Shown: positions 9,197-18,569 of the stretch, one piece after another
Position numbering within the stretch: position 1 is the first letter of the stretch
Layout: each line of letters starts with the position of its first letter
DNA from: Moritella sp. PE36
GTDB taxonomy: Bacteria; Pseudomonadota; Gammaproteobacteria; Enterobacterales; Moritellaceae
Assembly (NCBI RefSeq): GCF_000170855.1
Contig: NZ_ABCQ01000018.1
Location: 1-64,000, forward strand
DNA: 64,000 nucleotides
Direction of reading: 5' to 3'
The notes under the pieces: generated by a model
Database searches by the model: none
The model's input: only the letters and a program-made list of their open reading frames with translations
What the model was told of the DNA's origin: nothing
Program-made: the position numbers and the translations under genes

Positions 9197-10549
9197 ATGT
9201 TTGTCGGTTTTGACTACGGTACTTCTAACTGTGCCGTTGGGTATGTTAACAATGCTAACCCGGAACTTGTTTCTCTTGGCCAGAACAGTTCTTACCTCGC
9301 ATCAACATTATATGCTTCGCACCGTAATATGATCCCTAACTGGGTCGCGCGTCACTTACCTGATTCAGTAGCAAAACCAAATTATCTGCAATTACGCCGA
9401 GGTCCAATTCAAGCCGGCCATAACTTAATTAATGATGGTTATGAAGACCAACTTTTCTTTGGCCAAGAAGCCCTTGATACGTATCTAGAAGATCCCGAAG
9501 AAGGTTACTACATCAAGTCACCAAAATCATTCTTAGGGGCCACCAGCTTAAGCCCGATGCAACTAGCTCTGATGGAAGATGTAGTGACGGCAATGATCTG
9601 CAATATCAAAAATAAAGCAGAAGCACAATTAGATAAGCAAATAACCCAAGTTGTGATGGGTAAGCCGGTGAATTTCCAAGGCCTGAAAGGCGAAGAAAGT
9701 AACCAACAAGCGTTATCACTATTAACCACCGCGGCACAACGTGCTGGCTTTAAAGATATTGAATTTCTGTATGAACCACTGGCGGCAGGTTTTGATTATG
9801 AACAAAGCCTCACCACAGAGAAAACCGTACTTGTGGTCGATATCGGTGGTGGTACTACCGACTGTTCATTACTAAAAATGGGACCTGAAAATTACGGTCT
9901 TAGCGATCGTTTCCAGCATGTGTTAGGTTACTCTGGTGAACGTATTGGTGGTAATGATTTTGATATTCATTTTGCACAAAAATCATTAATGCCGCTCTTC
10001 GGCCTAGGCTCACATTTAACCAGTGGCCTACCGATGCCAGTAAAGCCGTTCTGGGATGCGGTTGCCATTAATGACATCGGTTGTCAGACTGATTTTTATA
10101 GCCAGCGCAGTCTTATTGGTCTAAACGATTTATATAAAAACGCAGAACAAAAACAGTTAATTTCTCGTTTACTCAATGTGCAGCAACAAAAGCAAACTTA
10201 TCAGGTGGTCAACCTTGCCGAGCAGATGAAAAAGGAATTGTCACAAGATACCAGCACAATCGCAGATTTAGGCTTTGTCGAAAATGGCTTAACCTTAGCC
10301 TTATCCCGTCAAGCGCTAGAAATCGCCACTGCGCCACAACTAACCAAAATCAAAGCATTAATGGATGAAACAATCACTCAGGCTCAAACAACGCCTGATG
10401 TTATTTTTGTGACCGGTGGTACGGCGAAGTCGCCAATCATCTTCCAATATATTCAACAACACTATCCTCACTGTGAAATCATTATTGGTGATCACTTTGG
10501 TAGTGTAACGAAAGGTTTAACTCGTTGGGCAGAGAAGCTTTTTTCTTAA
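9197..10549 (+). CDS. yegD: Hsp70-family ATPase, YegD-like
   Basis: The 450-residue protein is an actin/Hsp70-fold ATPase without the substrate-binding domain of DnaK. It opens with MFVGFDYGTSNCAVGYV (phosphate-1 motif). VLVVDIGGGTTDCSLLKMG is the phosphate-2 motif, and VIFVTGGTAKSPIIFQYI is the adenosine motif. Size and start match E. coli YegD, an orphan chaperone homologue of unknown client. It stands alone between a minus-strand hydrolase and a terminator. The YegD assignment is good; the cellular role is unknown. Confidence 0.88.
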   Translation: MFVGFDYGTSNCAVGYVNNANPELVSLGQNSSYLASTLYASHRNMIPNWVARHLPDSVAKPNYLQLRRGPIQAGHNLINDGYEDQLFFGQEALDTYLEDPEEGYYIKSPKSFLGATSLSPMQLALMEDVVTAMICNIKNKAEAQLDKQITQVVMGKPVNFQGLKGEESNQQALSLLTTAAQRAGFKDIEFLYEPLAAGFDYEQSLTTEKTVLVVDIGGGTTDCSLLKMGPENYGLSDRFQHVLGYSGERIGGNDFDIHFAQKSLMPLFGLGSHLTSGLPMPVKPFWDAVAINDIGCQTDFYSQRSLIGLNDLYKNAEQKQLISRLLNVQQQKQTYQVVNLAEQMKKELSQDTSTIADLGFVENGLTLALSRQALEIATAPQLTKIKALMDETITQAQTTPDVIFVTGGTAKSPIIFQYIQQHYPHCEIIIGDHFGSVTKGLTRWAEKLFS

Positions 10550-10618
10550 TCAATGGTGCTTAATAAAGACTTAATAGCGGCATGAAACCAAATGCTAGAT
10601 AAGTTTTCGATAGACAAT

Positions 10619-10648
10619 AAAAAAGGGCTGTGTAATACAGCCCTTTTT
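10619..10648. terminator. Bidirectional intrinsic terminator
   Basis: AAAAAAGGGCTGT pairs with ACAGCCCTTTTT around a short loop between convergent genes, with A- and T-runs on both sides. Confidence 0.85.
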
Positions 10649-10668
10649 AGTATCTACATTAATAAATT

Positions 10669-11820
10669 TTAGAAAGTGAAGCTTAAGCTCGCTGATGCGC
10701 CAACTTGATTATCACTACCGTAAGAACCCGCAACATCAAGGTTTAACGTGCCAAATGGGCTAATACCAATACCGGCTGTTAACGAGTCTTCCATAGTATC
10801 TTGCAGATCATGCTCAAAGCCTGCGCGTAATTGCGCCCAGTGCCATGCGTTCACTTCAACACCAACACGTACAAACTGGGTGTTATCCTCAAGTTCTACA
10901 TAGCGAGTTTGTTCTGTTAAATCTACATCAACACCGAACGTAAAATATTCTGCTGAATACGCTAAACCTAATGTCGCTTGTGGATTCATTTCATAAGTTT
11001 TATTTGTTGTCGATTTTATTTCTTGTGCTAATACGTCTTTTACCGCCAATGCTGTACGGAAATTGTTTTTCATCCATACCGCACCTAAATCAAAGTTAAA
11101 CGCAGTCACTTCTGTATCAGCATCTTCTAGTTCAAGATCAAAATCTTCGATTTCAGTCATGTCTGAATAAGTCTGTAATATTTGATATTTTGGCGTTACA
11201 CCAAATGAAAACGACTCGCCGTAAATAGTATACCGTTTTGCTAATGCAATACCGAATTCAGTGTAGCCAAAACCAGTGACTTCAACGGTTGATTTTTCAT
11301 AACGCTCTGTTGTGTCAACAGAAGTATATACATTAACATTAGAAATAGCCTCCACATAACCACGGCCATATATGCTAACAGATACATTATTACTTGGAAT
11401 AGCAATTGCGAACGCAACACCTGCAGTAACATTAACTGGGGCATTGCCATTAAGCTCATCTAGATAATTATTAATATCTTGCTCTAAACCAGCTGAATTC
11501 GAACCACTATTTTCATAATCTTCAATCGTATCCTGCAAGTCCATGATCGTTTCTAAAGAGCTATCCGCATCCTTGGCATTAACACCAATAGCAGGTAATA
11601 AAATACCGATATCATCTGACTTATGAAATACGGCAAGTAATGCTGGGTTATAAAGAGGTGCGGCTAAATAATCTGCGGTTGCAACACCAATATTACCCAT
11701 TGCATTTGAGCGACCATCAGGTGCATAACTTGCTGCTGTTGAAGCTAAAGAGGTGAATGCCAGCGCGAGGCCAAGTGAAATTCCATTTTTTGACATAGTA
11801 TCAACCGTAGTCCTTATCAT
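10669..11820 (-). CDS. Outer-membrane TraF-like protein (conjugal transfer TraF family, chromosomal)
   Basis: The precursor has a signal peptide (GISLGLALAFTSLASTAASY) and ends in the aromatic outer-membrane signature SASLSFTF. The mature part starts PDGRSNAMGNIGVATADYLAAPLYNPALLA, read here in two pieces: SNAMGNIGVATADY and AAPLYNPALLA. This is typical of the 'TraF' proteins found on marine gammaproteobacterial chromosomes and related to FadL/OmpP1 barrels. It is not evidence for conjugation here: no other transfer genes are present. Alternating hydrophobic strands fill the C-terminal half. The start may instead be the in-frame ATG at 11796 (MSKNGIS). Function unknown. Confidence 0.7.
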   Translation of the reverse strand: MIRTTVDTMSKNGISLGLALAFTSLASTAASYAPDGRSNAMGNIGVATADYLAAPLYNPALLAVFHKSDDIGILLPAIGVNAKDADSSLETIMDLQDTIEDYENSGSNSAGLEQDINNYLDELNGNAPVNVTAGVAFAIAIPSNNVSVSIYGRGYVEAISNVNVYTSVDTTERYEKSTVEVTGFGYTEFGIALAKRYTIYGESFSFGVTPKYQILQTYSDMTEIEDFDLELEDADTEVTAFNFDLGAVWMKNNFRTALAVKDVLAQEIKSTTNKTYEMNPQATLGLAYSAEYFTFGVDVDLTEQTRYVELEDNTQFVRVGVEVNAWHWAQLRAGFEHDLQDTMEDSLTAGIGISPFGTLNLDVAGSYGSDNQVGASASLSFTF

Positions 11821-11931
11821 TTTAAGTAACTCGATTGTAGTCCGATAATGAATGTGGTGACACCAGCATTAATGCTTTAGTTCAAATTTTGATGAAAAGA
11901 TCATAAAATAATTAATACTATAGTACTAGGA

Positions 11932-13086
11932 TCACTCTTTAATACTTTTTAATACTTGTGCTAAGCGATTCACTGCCAGCAATAGATCTGAATGACAGGC
12001 ATTGGTAAAATTCAACCTAAATGCAGCACCCTTCCCGGCTTCTGATTGGTAGAATACAGAGCTTGGTACGACAGCAACCCCCACTGCAAGCATGTCTTTA
12101 GCAAGATTATCTACATTACATTCCGGCAGACGTAGCCAAATAAACATACCGCCTTCTACTGGTTCAAACTGACAATTGTCTGGCAATTTCGCGGTTAATA
12201 AATCCGCTAGATATTGATAACGTTGACGATATAACTGTCGAAGTCCATCTAAATGTTTTGGAAAGTCTTCATGTTGTAATAGATCCAGCAACACTGCTTG
12301 CATTGGTTGACTTGAATGTAAATCAGCACCTTGTTTTACACGCTCTAATGCCGATATCCAAGCTTTAGGACCACTGACAAGGCCTAAACGAATACCCGGT
12401 GTTGCAATCTTAGAATATGAACGCAGTACAATCGCCTGTTCTGGGCAGAAGCTAGATACCAAAGGTAACTCAGTACCCGCAAAACGTAATTCACGGTAAG
12501 GGGCATCTTCAATCAATGCCACATTATATTGCTGGCACAGTTGTGCCACTTTTTTACGTACTTCAAGCGACCAACATACACCAGTTGGATTATGGAAATC
12601 AGGTACTGCATAAAACATCTTGATTGTCTTATTGGCAAAGCATTGCTCTAATTCTTGTAAATCAGGGCCGTCTTCGCGCTGCTGAATACTTTCAATACTT
12701 GCTTGTGCTAATCCAAATACCTGTAAAGCGCCTAGGTAGCTAGGTGCTTCCATCACCACTTTATCACCCGCGTCTAAAAATGCGCGGGCAATCAAATCTA
12801 GACCTTGTTGCGACCCAGTACATACCAACGCATCTTGCTGGTCTGTTAATTGGTAACACTCACGGAAATAAGCTAATAAAGGTGCATATCCTGCGGTACT
12901 ACCGTATTGAAACAGCTCTGATCGCGTAGTCAATTGTTGAATGCTCTGTTCCATTAGCGCTAATGGGAAATGATCACCATCAGGTAACCCCCCCGCTAAT
13001 GAGATGACATCTGCTGAGTTAGCGACACTCAAAATTTCTCGAATGTAAGACGGTTTAATGGCTTGTAATGATTGCGCTAACTGCAT
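11932..13086 (-). CDS. PLP-dependent aminotransferase, class I/II (LysN/2-aminoadipate type)
   Basis: The 384-residue fold-type I enzyme has VISLAGGLPDGDHFP near the start, as in 2-aminoadipate aminotransferase and MocR-related enzymes. It also has ALVCTGSQQGLDLIARAF, FYAVPDFHNPTGVCWS (substrate/cofactor Asn-Pro-Thr-Gly) and SYSKIATPGIRLGLVSGP with the PLP lysine. It lacks the N-terminal GntR domain of MocR regulators, so it is an enzyme. The donor amino acid is not known. It is divergent from an AraC-type regulator, which may control it. Confidence 0.85.
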   Translation of the reverse strand: MQLAQSLQAIKPSYIREILSVANSADVISLAGGLPDGDHFPLALMEQSIQQLTTRSELFQYGSTAGYAPLLAYFRECYQLTDQQDALVCTGSQQGLDLIARAFLDAGDKVVMEAPSYLGALQVFGLAQASIESIQQREDGPDLQELEQCFANKTIKMFYAVPDFHNPTGVCWSLEVRKKVAQLCQQYNVALIEDAPYRELRFAGTELPLVSSFCPEQAIVLRSYSKIATPGIRLGLVSGPKAWISALERVKQGADLHSSQPMQAVLLDLLQHEDFPKHLDGLRQLYRQRYQYLADLLTAKLPDNCQFEPVEGGMFIWLRLPECNVDNLAKDMLAVGVAVVPSSVFYQSEAGKGAAFRLNFTNACHSDLLLAVNRLAQVLKSIKE

Positions 13087-13243
13087 AGTCTATCTCTCTG
13101 GTTGTTTAACGTTTATTGGTATTAATCGCTAACAATACATGTAATTTATAGATCTTTAGTCAAATGAACTTTTAAAATCAATAAAAACGTGATTAATAAC
13201 GATATAACTAACATTCATACTACGGATATAAATTTGACATAGC

Positions 13244-13279
13244 ATGTCCATTTATGCGCTTATAGATGTCCATCTATGC
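13244..13279. promoter_or_regulatory. Two 14-bp direct repeats 22 bp apart, candidate AraC-type operator
   Basis: ATGTCCATTTATGC (13244-13257) and ATGTCCATCTATGC (13266-13279) differ by one base and are spaced exactly 22 bp, two helical turns, as is common for tandem AraC-family sites. A TTGACA-like box lies just upstream (13234-13239). The second repeat overlaps the first possible ATG of the araC-type gene. Confidence 0.5.
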
Positions 13280-14193
13280 TTTATAAGATCACTATGCCTA
13301 TAACACCGCTTTTGAGCCAGTCTTCAAATCAGCAGACATCACGCATCAACGATGTACTCAATTTTATTCATCGTGATATCAGTGCTGAATTACCTGCGCG
13401 GCAACTAGCAAAGATAGCTGCTTATTCTGAACAACACTTTCACCGCGTGTTCAAGAATGTCGTTGGCGAATCAGTGCATCAATACATTCGCCGCAGCCGT
13501 TTAGAGTTTGCCGCTAACCAGTTAATGTTTGATACCCGCAGTTCGGTGGTCACGGTTGCGACTAAATCAGGCTTTGCTTCGGTATCTTCTTTTAGCCGTG
13601 CATTTAAAGCCACCTTTGCCATGTCGCCAGGTGAATGGCGCAGTAAAGACTTAGCCACCAGCACGCCACCCTATTTACGCGATCCAGAAATTGCGGCAGC
13701 TTATTCACGCATTCAAAGTCATGTATTACCTCGTGTACAGCTTATTGAATTACCAGAAAGGCATGTGGCTTATGTTCGCCATCAAGGTTATGGACGTTCA
13801 ATTCGCCTTGCTTGGCAAACTCTGCTGGCGTGGGCAAACGTGGAAGGTCGAAGTTATCAGCAACAATTTGGCTTACATCACTCTAACCCTGCATTCGTCG
13901 CTTTAGAGCAGTGCCGTTACGTCGCTTGTTTAGCAATAGATAAACCATTATTACGCCGCGGCACAGTAAACAGTATGGTGATCCCTGGCGGTTTGCACGC
14001 AGTGTTTAAGCTAACCGGAAAATATGGTGAGTTACTGCCGTATTTAAGTAAGATCATTGAGCAATGGTTGCCGTCATCAGGTTTTAAAATGCAGTCCACA
14101 CCAGCCTATGTGCATTACCAGAAGAACCATTTTTTAGACGAGGATGAGCAGTTCGAATTACAATTCTGCCTACCTGTATCAACCTTCTTTTAG
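13276..14193 (+). CDS. AraC-family regulator with C-terminal GyrI-like effector domain
   Basis: The 305-residue protein has the double helix-turn-helix of AraC/XylS proteins at the N-terminal side (residues ~22-120: RQLAKIAAYSEQHFHRVFKN, SFSRAFKATFAMSPGEWR). A GyrI-like domain fills residues ~145-305, starting VQLIELPERHVAYVRHQGYG. This order (HTH first, ligand domain last) is that of Rob/SoxS-like multidrug-responsive regulators; the effector is unknown. Translation may start at 13276 or, more likely, at the ATG at 13294, because a direct repeat of the putative operator overlaps 13276. Confidence 0.85.
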   Translation: MLYKITMPITPLLSQSSNQQTSRINDVLNFIHRDISAELPARQLAKIAAYSEQHFHRVFKNVVGESVHQYIRRSRLEFAANQLMFDTRSSVVTVATKSGFASVSSFSRAFKATFAMSPGEWRSKDLATSTPPYLRDPEIAAAYSRIQSHVLPRVQLIELPERHVAYVRHQGYGRSIRLAWQTLLAWANVEGRSYQQQFGLHHSNPAFVALEQCRYVACLAIDKPLLRRGTVNSMVIPGGLHAVFKLTGKYGELLPYLSKIIEQWLPSSGFKMQSTPAYVHYQKNHFLDEDEQFELQFCLPVSTFF

Positions 14194-14232
14194 TGCCGTT
14201 ATTTTCAAGACAGGTATAGCACGCCAGATAGC

Positions 14233-14267
14233 AAAAAGCCGGAACTTAAATGAATAAGTTCCGGCTT
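14233..14267 (-). terminator. Intrinsic terminator of tRNA-Ser copy 1
   Basis: On the minus strand AAGCCGGAACTT pairs with AAGTTCCGGCTT and is followed by TTTTTGC, directly after the tRNA 3' end. Confidence 0.85.
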
Positions 14268-14278
14268 CTCTAATTAGA

Positions 14279-14369
14279 TGGCGGAGGAGGAGAGATTTGA
14301 ACTCTCGAGGAGCTATTAACCCCTGCTGGTTTTCAAGACCAGTGCATTCGGCCACTCTGCCACCCCTCC
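14279..14369 (-). tRNA. tRNA-Ser(UGA), copy 1
   Basis: This is a 91-nt type II tRNA with a long variable arm. The acceptor stem is GGAGGGG/CUCCUCC, discriminator G, and CCA is encoded. The anticodon loop CUUGAAA gives UGA. The T-loop is GUUCAAAUC. Confidence 0.95.
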
Positions 14370-14621
14370 GCAGCAGGTTCGAATATTAGTGTAAACGCCG
14401 TTGTTTGTAAACACACGTCACAGAATAAATTATAATTTCATTTCAGTCAGTTAAATAACCAACCAATTGTATAAAAACACAACACAGTATTGAACCTTAC
14501 GGACTGTATGTAAGCTCTATAACCCTACGACCGATACTCGCTGATTGTAAATTCTGGAATGAACACATTTATGTCGATGTCTGTATATCAACGAAAGGGT
14601 GTAATCATCATGACCAAATGC

Positions 14622-14656
14622 AAAAAGCCGGAACTTAAATGAATAAGTTCCGGCTT
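14622..14656 (-). terminator. Intrinsic terminator of tRNA-Ser copy 2
   Basis: Identical hairpin and T-run to the one after copy 1. Confidence 0.85.
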
Positions 14657-14667
14657 CTCTAAATAGA

Positions 14668-14758
14668 TGGCGGAGGAGGAGAGATTTGAACTCTCGAGGA
14701 GCTATTAACCCCTGCTGGTTTTCAAGACCAGTGCATTCGGCCACTCTGCCACCCCTCC
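14668..14758 (-). tRNA. tRNA-Ser(UGA), copy 2
   Basis: Identical in sequence to the copy at 14279-14369 (91 nt, anticodon UGA, encoded CCA). Confidence 0.95.
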
Positions 14759-14893
14759 GCAGCAAAACGCATAATAGAGTAAGTTAGCTGACATGTAAAC
14801 ACTGTTTTGTAAATTACATCATAACCAAATCCAATATGATAAATAACGAACGTTTTGTATGAAAAACATAATCAATTTATCGATAACGCTGTT

Positions 14894-14925
14894 AAAGGCG
14901 TCACTAAAAGTACGTGACGCCTTTT
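14894..14925. terminator. Bidirectional intrinsic terminator after frdD
   Basis: AAAGGCGTCAC pairs with GTGACGCCTTTT around a short loop; it ends the frdABCD transcript on the minus strand. Confidence 0.85.
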
Positions 14926-14954
14926 CTCATTTTCGCGTTAAAACCTGTATTGAG

Positions 14955-15338
14955 CTATCCGTACATCTGCAATAACAGGGTAAACACAAACACACTCACC
15001 GCAAATGCAAAACCATAACTCAGTACTTGCTGCCAATCTCGACCGCGTTTAACGCCTAAATCATGTAAAGCATGAAATATACGATGTAAGGTATGCCATA
15101 GCGGTAGCGCAACTAACACCAATATAATACCCGCGCCATACCAAGTGGTCGCAAAGCCATGCAGGGTTTGATAATTAAAGTTACCTTGATCTATAATCCC
15201 CAACGGAATTAACAGACCAGTAAGCACAATCATCACCGGCGTTAAAAACGCAGTTAACATGCCTCCAGCACCAAACAATCCCCAAAACACTGGCTCATGC
15301 GAGCGTACGTAGATTTTCTTATTCATCTCAGACATCAC
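14955..15338 (-). CDS. frdD: Fumarate reductase subunit D (membrane anchor)
   Basis: The 127-residue protein has three transmembrane helices (around residues 18-45, 63-88 and 103-125). It shows the FrdD pattern SHEPVFWGLFGAGGMLTAFLTP near the start, given here as EPVFWGLFGAGGM. With FrdC it anchors FrdAB and forms the menaquinol site. It follows frdC by 7 bp and is the last gene of the operon. menA, needed for menaquinone, lies 13 kb away. Confidence 0.95.
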   Translation of the reverse strand: MMSEMNKKIYVRSHEPVFWGLFGAGGMLTAFLTPVMIVLTGLLIPLGIIDQGNFNYQTLHGFATTWYGAGIILVLVALPLWHTLHRIFHALHDLGVKRGRDWQQVLSYGFAFAVSVFVFTLLLQMYG

Positions 15339-15345
15339 TCGCTCC

Positions 15346-15735
15346 TTACAGCATAATAACTAATAGACAAAAAACAGTCGCTGCAGCAAAGGCCGCATAA
15401 TGACCCGAGACAATGACCTTATCATCGAGGCGTTTGCCTTTTATCCATAAATCTACGGCTTTAGGCGCTAATGAAAACCAGGTAACGGTATGATACAGCG
15501 CGAATGCTAATGCGATCAGATGAAAAATAACCGCTACAGGATTTTGTAATGACGCTAACCACGCATTAAACGCGACTTCACCTTGGCTAAGCCTTAACAA
15601 ACCCCAGGCGAGTATCAAACTATAAATCGTAATGAACACACTACTGCCTTCACGTAACATATATTTAGTATAAAAAAGTTGCTTCATCCACCAGTCGGTA
15701 GGCAGTTCTCTTGTATAAGGTTTACGTTTACTCAT
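15346..15735 (-). CDS. frdC: Fumarate reductase subunit C (membrane anchor)
   Basis: The 129-residue protein has three hydrophobic helices and the FrdC opening KPYTRELPTDWWMKQLFYTKY (first part PYTRELPTDWW). HLIALAFALYHTVTWFSLAPKA contains the second helix with the family histidine. It lies 14 bp downstream of frdB and pairs with FrdD. Confidence 0.95.
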   Translation of the reverse strand: MSKRKPYTRELPTDWWMKQLFYTKYMLREGSSVFITIYSLILAWGLLRLSQGEVAFNAWLASLQNPVAVIFHLIALAFALYHTVTWFSLAPKAVDLWIKGKRLDDKVIVSGHYAAFAAATVFCLLVIML

Positions 15736-15749
15736 TGCTTTATTCCTTA

Positions 15750-16502
15750 TTATTCCGGTCTAAACATGCCAATTAGGTAGTCTTTACTGCTCTCAACTTT
15801 CAACAGCTGAATTGCAGCAGCAGGATCAACCCCTTTCGGACAAACCACGGAACAGTAACCAACAAATGTACAGCCCCAAACACCTTCTTCTTGGTTCACT
15901 ATTTTCATCCGCTCTGCGGTTCCGGCATCTCGACTGTCTCGGTTATAACGCGCCAGTAATGCAAGTGCTGCAGGACCAATAAATTTAGTATCCAACGCAT
16001 ATTGTGGACACGCGGAGTAGCAAAGCCCGCAATTAATACACATAGAGAATTTTTTATATTTCTCCATCTGCTCAGGCGTTTGCTTATACGTACCTTCTGA
16101 TAAACATTTCTTATCTTGCGTTCCGGTTTTCTCTGGAATGATATACGGTTTTATCTCTTCGAGTTTTTTAATGAAATCATCCATTACCACCACTAAATCA
16201 CGCTCAATAGGGAAATTAGCCAATGGTTCTAAACTGATTTTATTCGGGAAGTAATCACGTAAGAATGCTTTACAGCCTAATTTGGGTACACCATCAACCA
16301 TCAAACCACAACTGCCGCAAATGGCCATGCGACAAGACCAGCGAAAGCTGATTGTGGCATCTAGATTGTCCTTAATATATTGCAGCGCCTCTAAAATCGA
16401 CATATCGGCTTTATAAGGCACTTCAAATGTTTGGGTAAACGGTTTGTCATCCATCTCTGGGCGATAACGCAGAATGTCTATTTTGATACTTTGCTGAGTC
16501 AT
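15750..16502 (-). CDS. frdB: Fumarate reductase iron-sulfur subunit
   Basis: The 250-residue subunit relays electrons from menaquinol to FrdA. It has the three cluster motifs in order: the [2Fe-2S] group [15 protein letters not shown] with a fourth Cys in [20 protein letters not shown] for the [4Fe-4S] cluster and [17 protein letters not shown] for the [3Fe-4S] cluster. Its ATG overlaps the frdA stop by one base (TAATG), so the two are translationally coupled. Confidence 0.97.
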   Translation of the reverse strand: MTQQSIKIDILRYRPEMDDKPFTQTFEVPYKADMSILEALQYIKDNLDATISFRWSCRMAICGSCGLMVDGVPKLGCKAFLRDYFPNKISLEPLANFPIERDLVVVMDDFIKKLEEIKPYIIPEKTGTQDKKCLSEGTYKQTPEQMEKYKKFSMCINCGLCYSACPQYALDTKFIGPAALALLARYNRDSRDAGTAERMKIVNQEEGVWGCTFVGYCSVVCPKGVDPAAAIQLLKVESSKDYLIGMFRPE

Positions 16503-18289
16503 TATTTTACCCCCTGCGCTAATTTTTCACCCGCAGCGCCATAAGCTCGGACTGCAGGTTGGCTCTTGGTGATCTTCACATCGCTGTAATCAATTTTTGG
16601 CGCTTTATCAGCTTGATAGTAAGCCAGTGAATGCTTTAAGAATTTCTTATCATCACGCGCTTCAAAGCCATCAATACGCTGATGTGAACCACGAGACTCC
16701 TCACGTAAAATAGCACTGTGGGCCATTGCCTCAGCAGTATCGAGTAAATAACCCAGTTCAATGGTGTATAGGAAGTCAGTATTAAACACGCTGGATTTAT
16801 CTTCGACTTTGACGTTTTTATAACGCAACTTTAACTCTGCTAATTTATCAATGGTCTTTTGCATTGATTCCTGGGTACGGTAAATACCAACGCCCTCTTC
16901 CATACAATCACCCATCTCTTGACGGATAACGGCAGATTTTTCAGTACCGTCGCTGTGCAACAAAGCGTCCATGCGTTTGATCACTGCTTCTGCTTGGGCT
17001 TTAAGTGGCGCAATATCTTGATGTTGATGGTTACTGGCATAATTTGCCGCTTCTTGACCAGCAAGCTGCCCAAACACGGCAAGTTCAGTCAATGAGTTAG
17101 AGCCTAAACGGTTAGCCCCATGTAAACCGACCGAAGCACATTCACCAACTGCATATAAACCAGCGAGTGAGGTTGCCGTTTTCGCATCTGTCGCAATGCC
17201 ACCCATGGTGTAATGCACAGTAGGACGTACTGGGATAGGTTCATAAACCGGATCAACACCGACATAGGCTTTGGCCAATTCACGAATAAAAGGCAGGCGC
17301 TCATTGATTTTCTCTTCGCCTAAATGACGTAGATCGAGATAAACATAATCGCCACGTTCACCTTCAACAACTTGTCCTTTTTGTTGCTCTTGCCAGAAAC
17401 ATTGACTGAGTTTGTCACGTGGGCCGAGTTCCATGTATTTATTCTTGGTTTGGCCAACGGGCACTTCAGGTCCTAAACCGTAATCTTGCAGATAACGATA
17501 GCCATCTTTATTAACTAAAATGCCACCTTCACCACGGCAACCTTCGGTCATTAAAATACCGCTGCCCGGTAAGCCTGTTGGGTGATACTGCACAAATTCC
17601 ATATCGCGCAGTGCAATACCATGGCGATAAGCCAGTGACATACCATCACCGGTAACAATGCCGCCATTGGTGTTGTAGCTATACACACGCCCTGCACCGC
17701 CCGTTGCCATGATCACTGATTTTGCTTGGATCAGTTTTATTTCACCTTCAGCGATATCAAGAATAACCACGCCTTGGATCTTGCCATCTTCAACGATTAA
17801 ATCTAAACAGAAATGTTCGTCAAATCGGGTAATTTTCGGATGCTGAATAGATGTTTGAAACAGGGTATGCAGAATATGAAAGCCACTTTTATCCGCAGCA
17901 AACCAAGTACGTTCTATTTTCATGCCACCAAATGCGCGTACATTAATCGACCCGTCAGCTTTACGGCTCCACGGACAACCCCAATGTTCTAATTGCGTCA
18001 GTTGCTTCGCAGCATTTTCAACGAAGTACTCAACCACATCTTGTTCGCATAACCAATCGCCACCCGAAACGGTATCGTTAAAATGATTATCTAAAGAGTC
18101 ATGATCCTGTGCGACACCCGCGGCACCGCCTTCGGCAGCAACGGTATGACTACGCATTGGATAAACTTTGGAAATAAGGGCGATATCAAGCTCAGGATGA
18201 TTTTCAGCTATTTCTATCGCAGCGCGTAAACCCGAACCGCCGGCACCAATAATGGCAACATCTGTTTGAATAATTTTAAATTTATGCAT
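16502..18289 (-). CDS. frdA: Fumarate reductase flavoprotein subunit
   Basis: The ~595-residue catalytic subunit reduces fumarate to succinate in anaerobic respiration. It has the FAD-binding [18 protein letters not shown] and [12 protein letters not shown], with the His that carries covalent FAD. The active-site regions are [23 protein letters not shown] (as HPTGLPG and EGCRGEGG) and [11 protein letters not shown]. The start at ATG 18289 (MHKFKII) fits the family better than the GTG at 18295. An FNR box and -10 element lie upstream. The protein is cytoplasmic and held at the membrane by FrdCD. Confidence 0.97.
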   Translation of the reverse strand: MHKFKIIQTDVAIIGAGGSGLRAAIEIAENHPELDIALISKVYPMRSHTVAAEGGAAGVAQDHDSLDNHFNDTVSGGDWLCEQDVVEYFVENAAKQLTQLEHWGCPWSRKADGSINVRAFGGMKIERTWFAADKSGFHILHTLFQTSIQHPKITRFDEHFCLDLIVEDGKIQGVVILDIAEGEIKLIQAKSVIMATGGAGRVYSYNTNGGIVTGDGMSLAYRHGIALRDMEFVQYHPTGLPGSGILMTEGCRGEGGILVNKDGYRYLQDYGLGPEVPVGQTKNKYMELGPRDKLSQCFWQEQQKGQVVEGERGDYVYLDLRHLGEEKINERLPFIRELAKAYVGVDPVYEPIPVRPTVHYTMGGIATDAKTATSLAGLYAVGECASVGLHGANRLGSNSLTELAVFGQLAGQEAANYASNHQHQDIAPLKAQAEAVIKRMDALLHSDGTEKSAVIRQEMGDCMEEGVGIYRTQESMQKTIDKLAELKLRYKNVKVEDKSSVFNTDFLYTIELGYLLDTAEAMAHSAILREESRGSHQRIDGFEARDDKKFLKHSLAYYQADKAPKIDYSDVKITKSQPAVRAYGAAGEKLAQGVK

Positions 18290-18331
18290 GTTCACTCACA
18301 TCAAAAGTTAGCTTAAAAACAAGTAACCACT

Positions 18332-18380
18332 AAGAGGTATTTTAATGCGAATGTCGTCGACAGTTTTTGATATGAATCAA
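18332..18380 (-). promoter_or_regulatory. FNR-dependent class II promoter of frdABCD
   Basis: TTGAT-ATGA-ATCAA at 18367-18380 is a perfect FNR palindrome. On the minus strand a TAAAAT -10 element at 18344-18339 lies 32 bp downstream of its centre, placing FNR near -41.5 with a start near 18332. This is the classical arrangement for activation without oxygen, about 45 bp before frdA. Confidence 0.8.
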
Positions 18381-18569
18381 TAACAATATCTAAATTAATC
18401 AGGCGTACAGATTGAATGGTATTTTGTGAGATATATTTAGTTAACGACTTGATTATATAAGTTGTTTATCGACTTTGCGGGAGTAAAGTAACAGGCATAT
18501 TCGACATTTAAAATACGCTACACAGACTATTAATATAGGGTGTATAGCGCATATTAAAAATAGGACTGA

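Larger units (their letters stand above)
14231..14375 (-). repeat. 145-bp direct repeat, copy 1 (tRNA-Ser plus terminator)
   Basis: It matches 14620-14764 with a single mismatch by eye, and covers the whole tRNA gene and its terminator. Confidence 0.9.
14620..14764 (-). repeat. 145-bp direct repeat, copy 2 (tRNA-Ser plus terminator)
   Basis: Second copy of the segment at 14231-14375; the sequence on either side is unrelated, so the unit duplicated is exactly gene plus terminator. The ~244 bp between the copies holds no recognisable gene. Confidence 0.9.

Noticed and set aside
10669-11820. Evidence for a conjugative element from the TraF-like gene
   Set aside because: No relaxase, coupling protein, other tra genes or attachment sites are near; TraF-like chromosomal proteins are common in marine gammaproteobacteria.
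14517-14765. Open frame of 82 codons over tRNA-Ser copy 2
   Set aside because: Most of it is the antisense-free reading of the tRNA itself and its terminator; such frames are common artefacts over tRNA genes.
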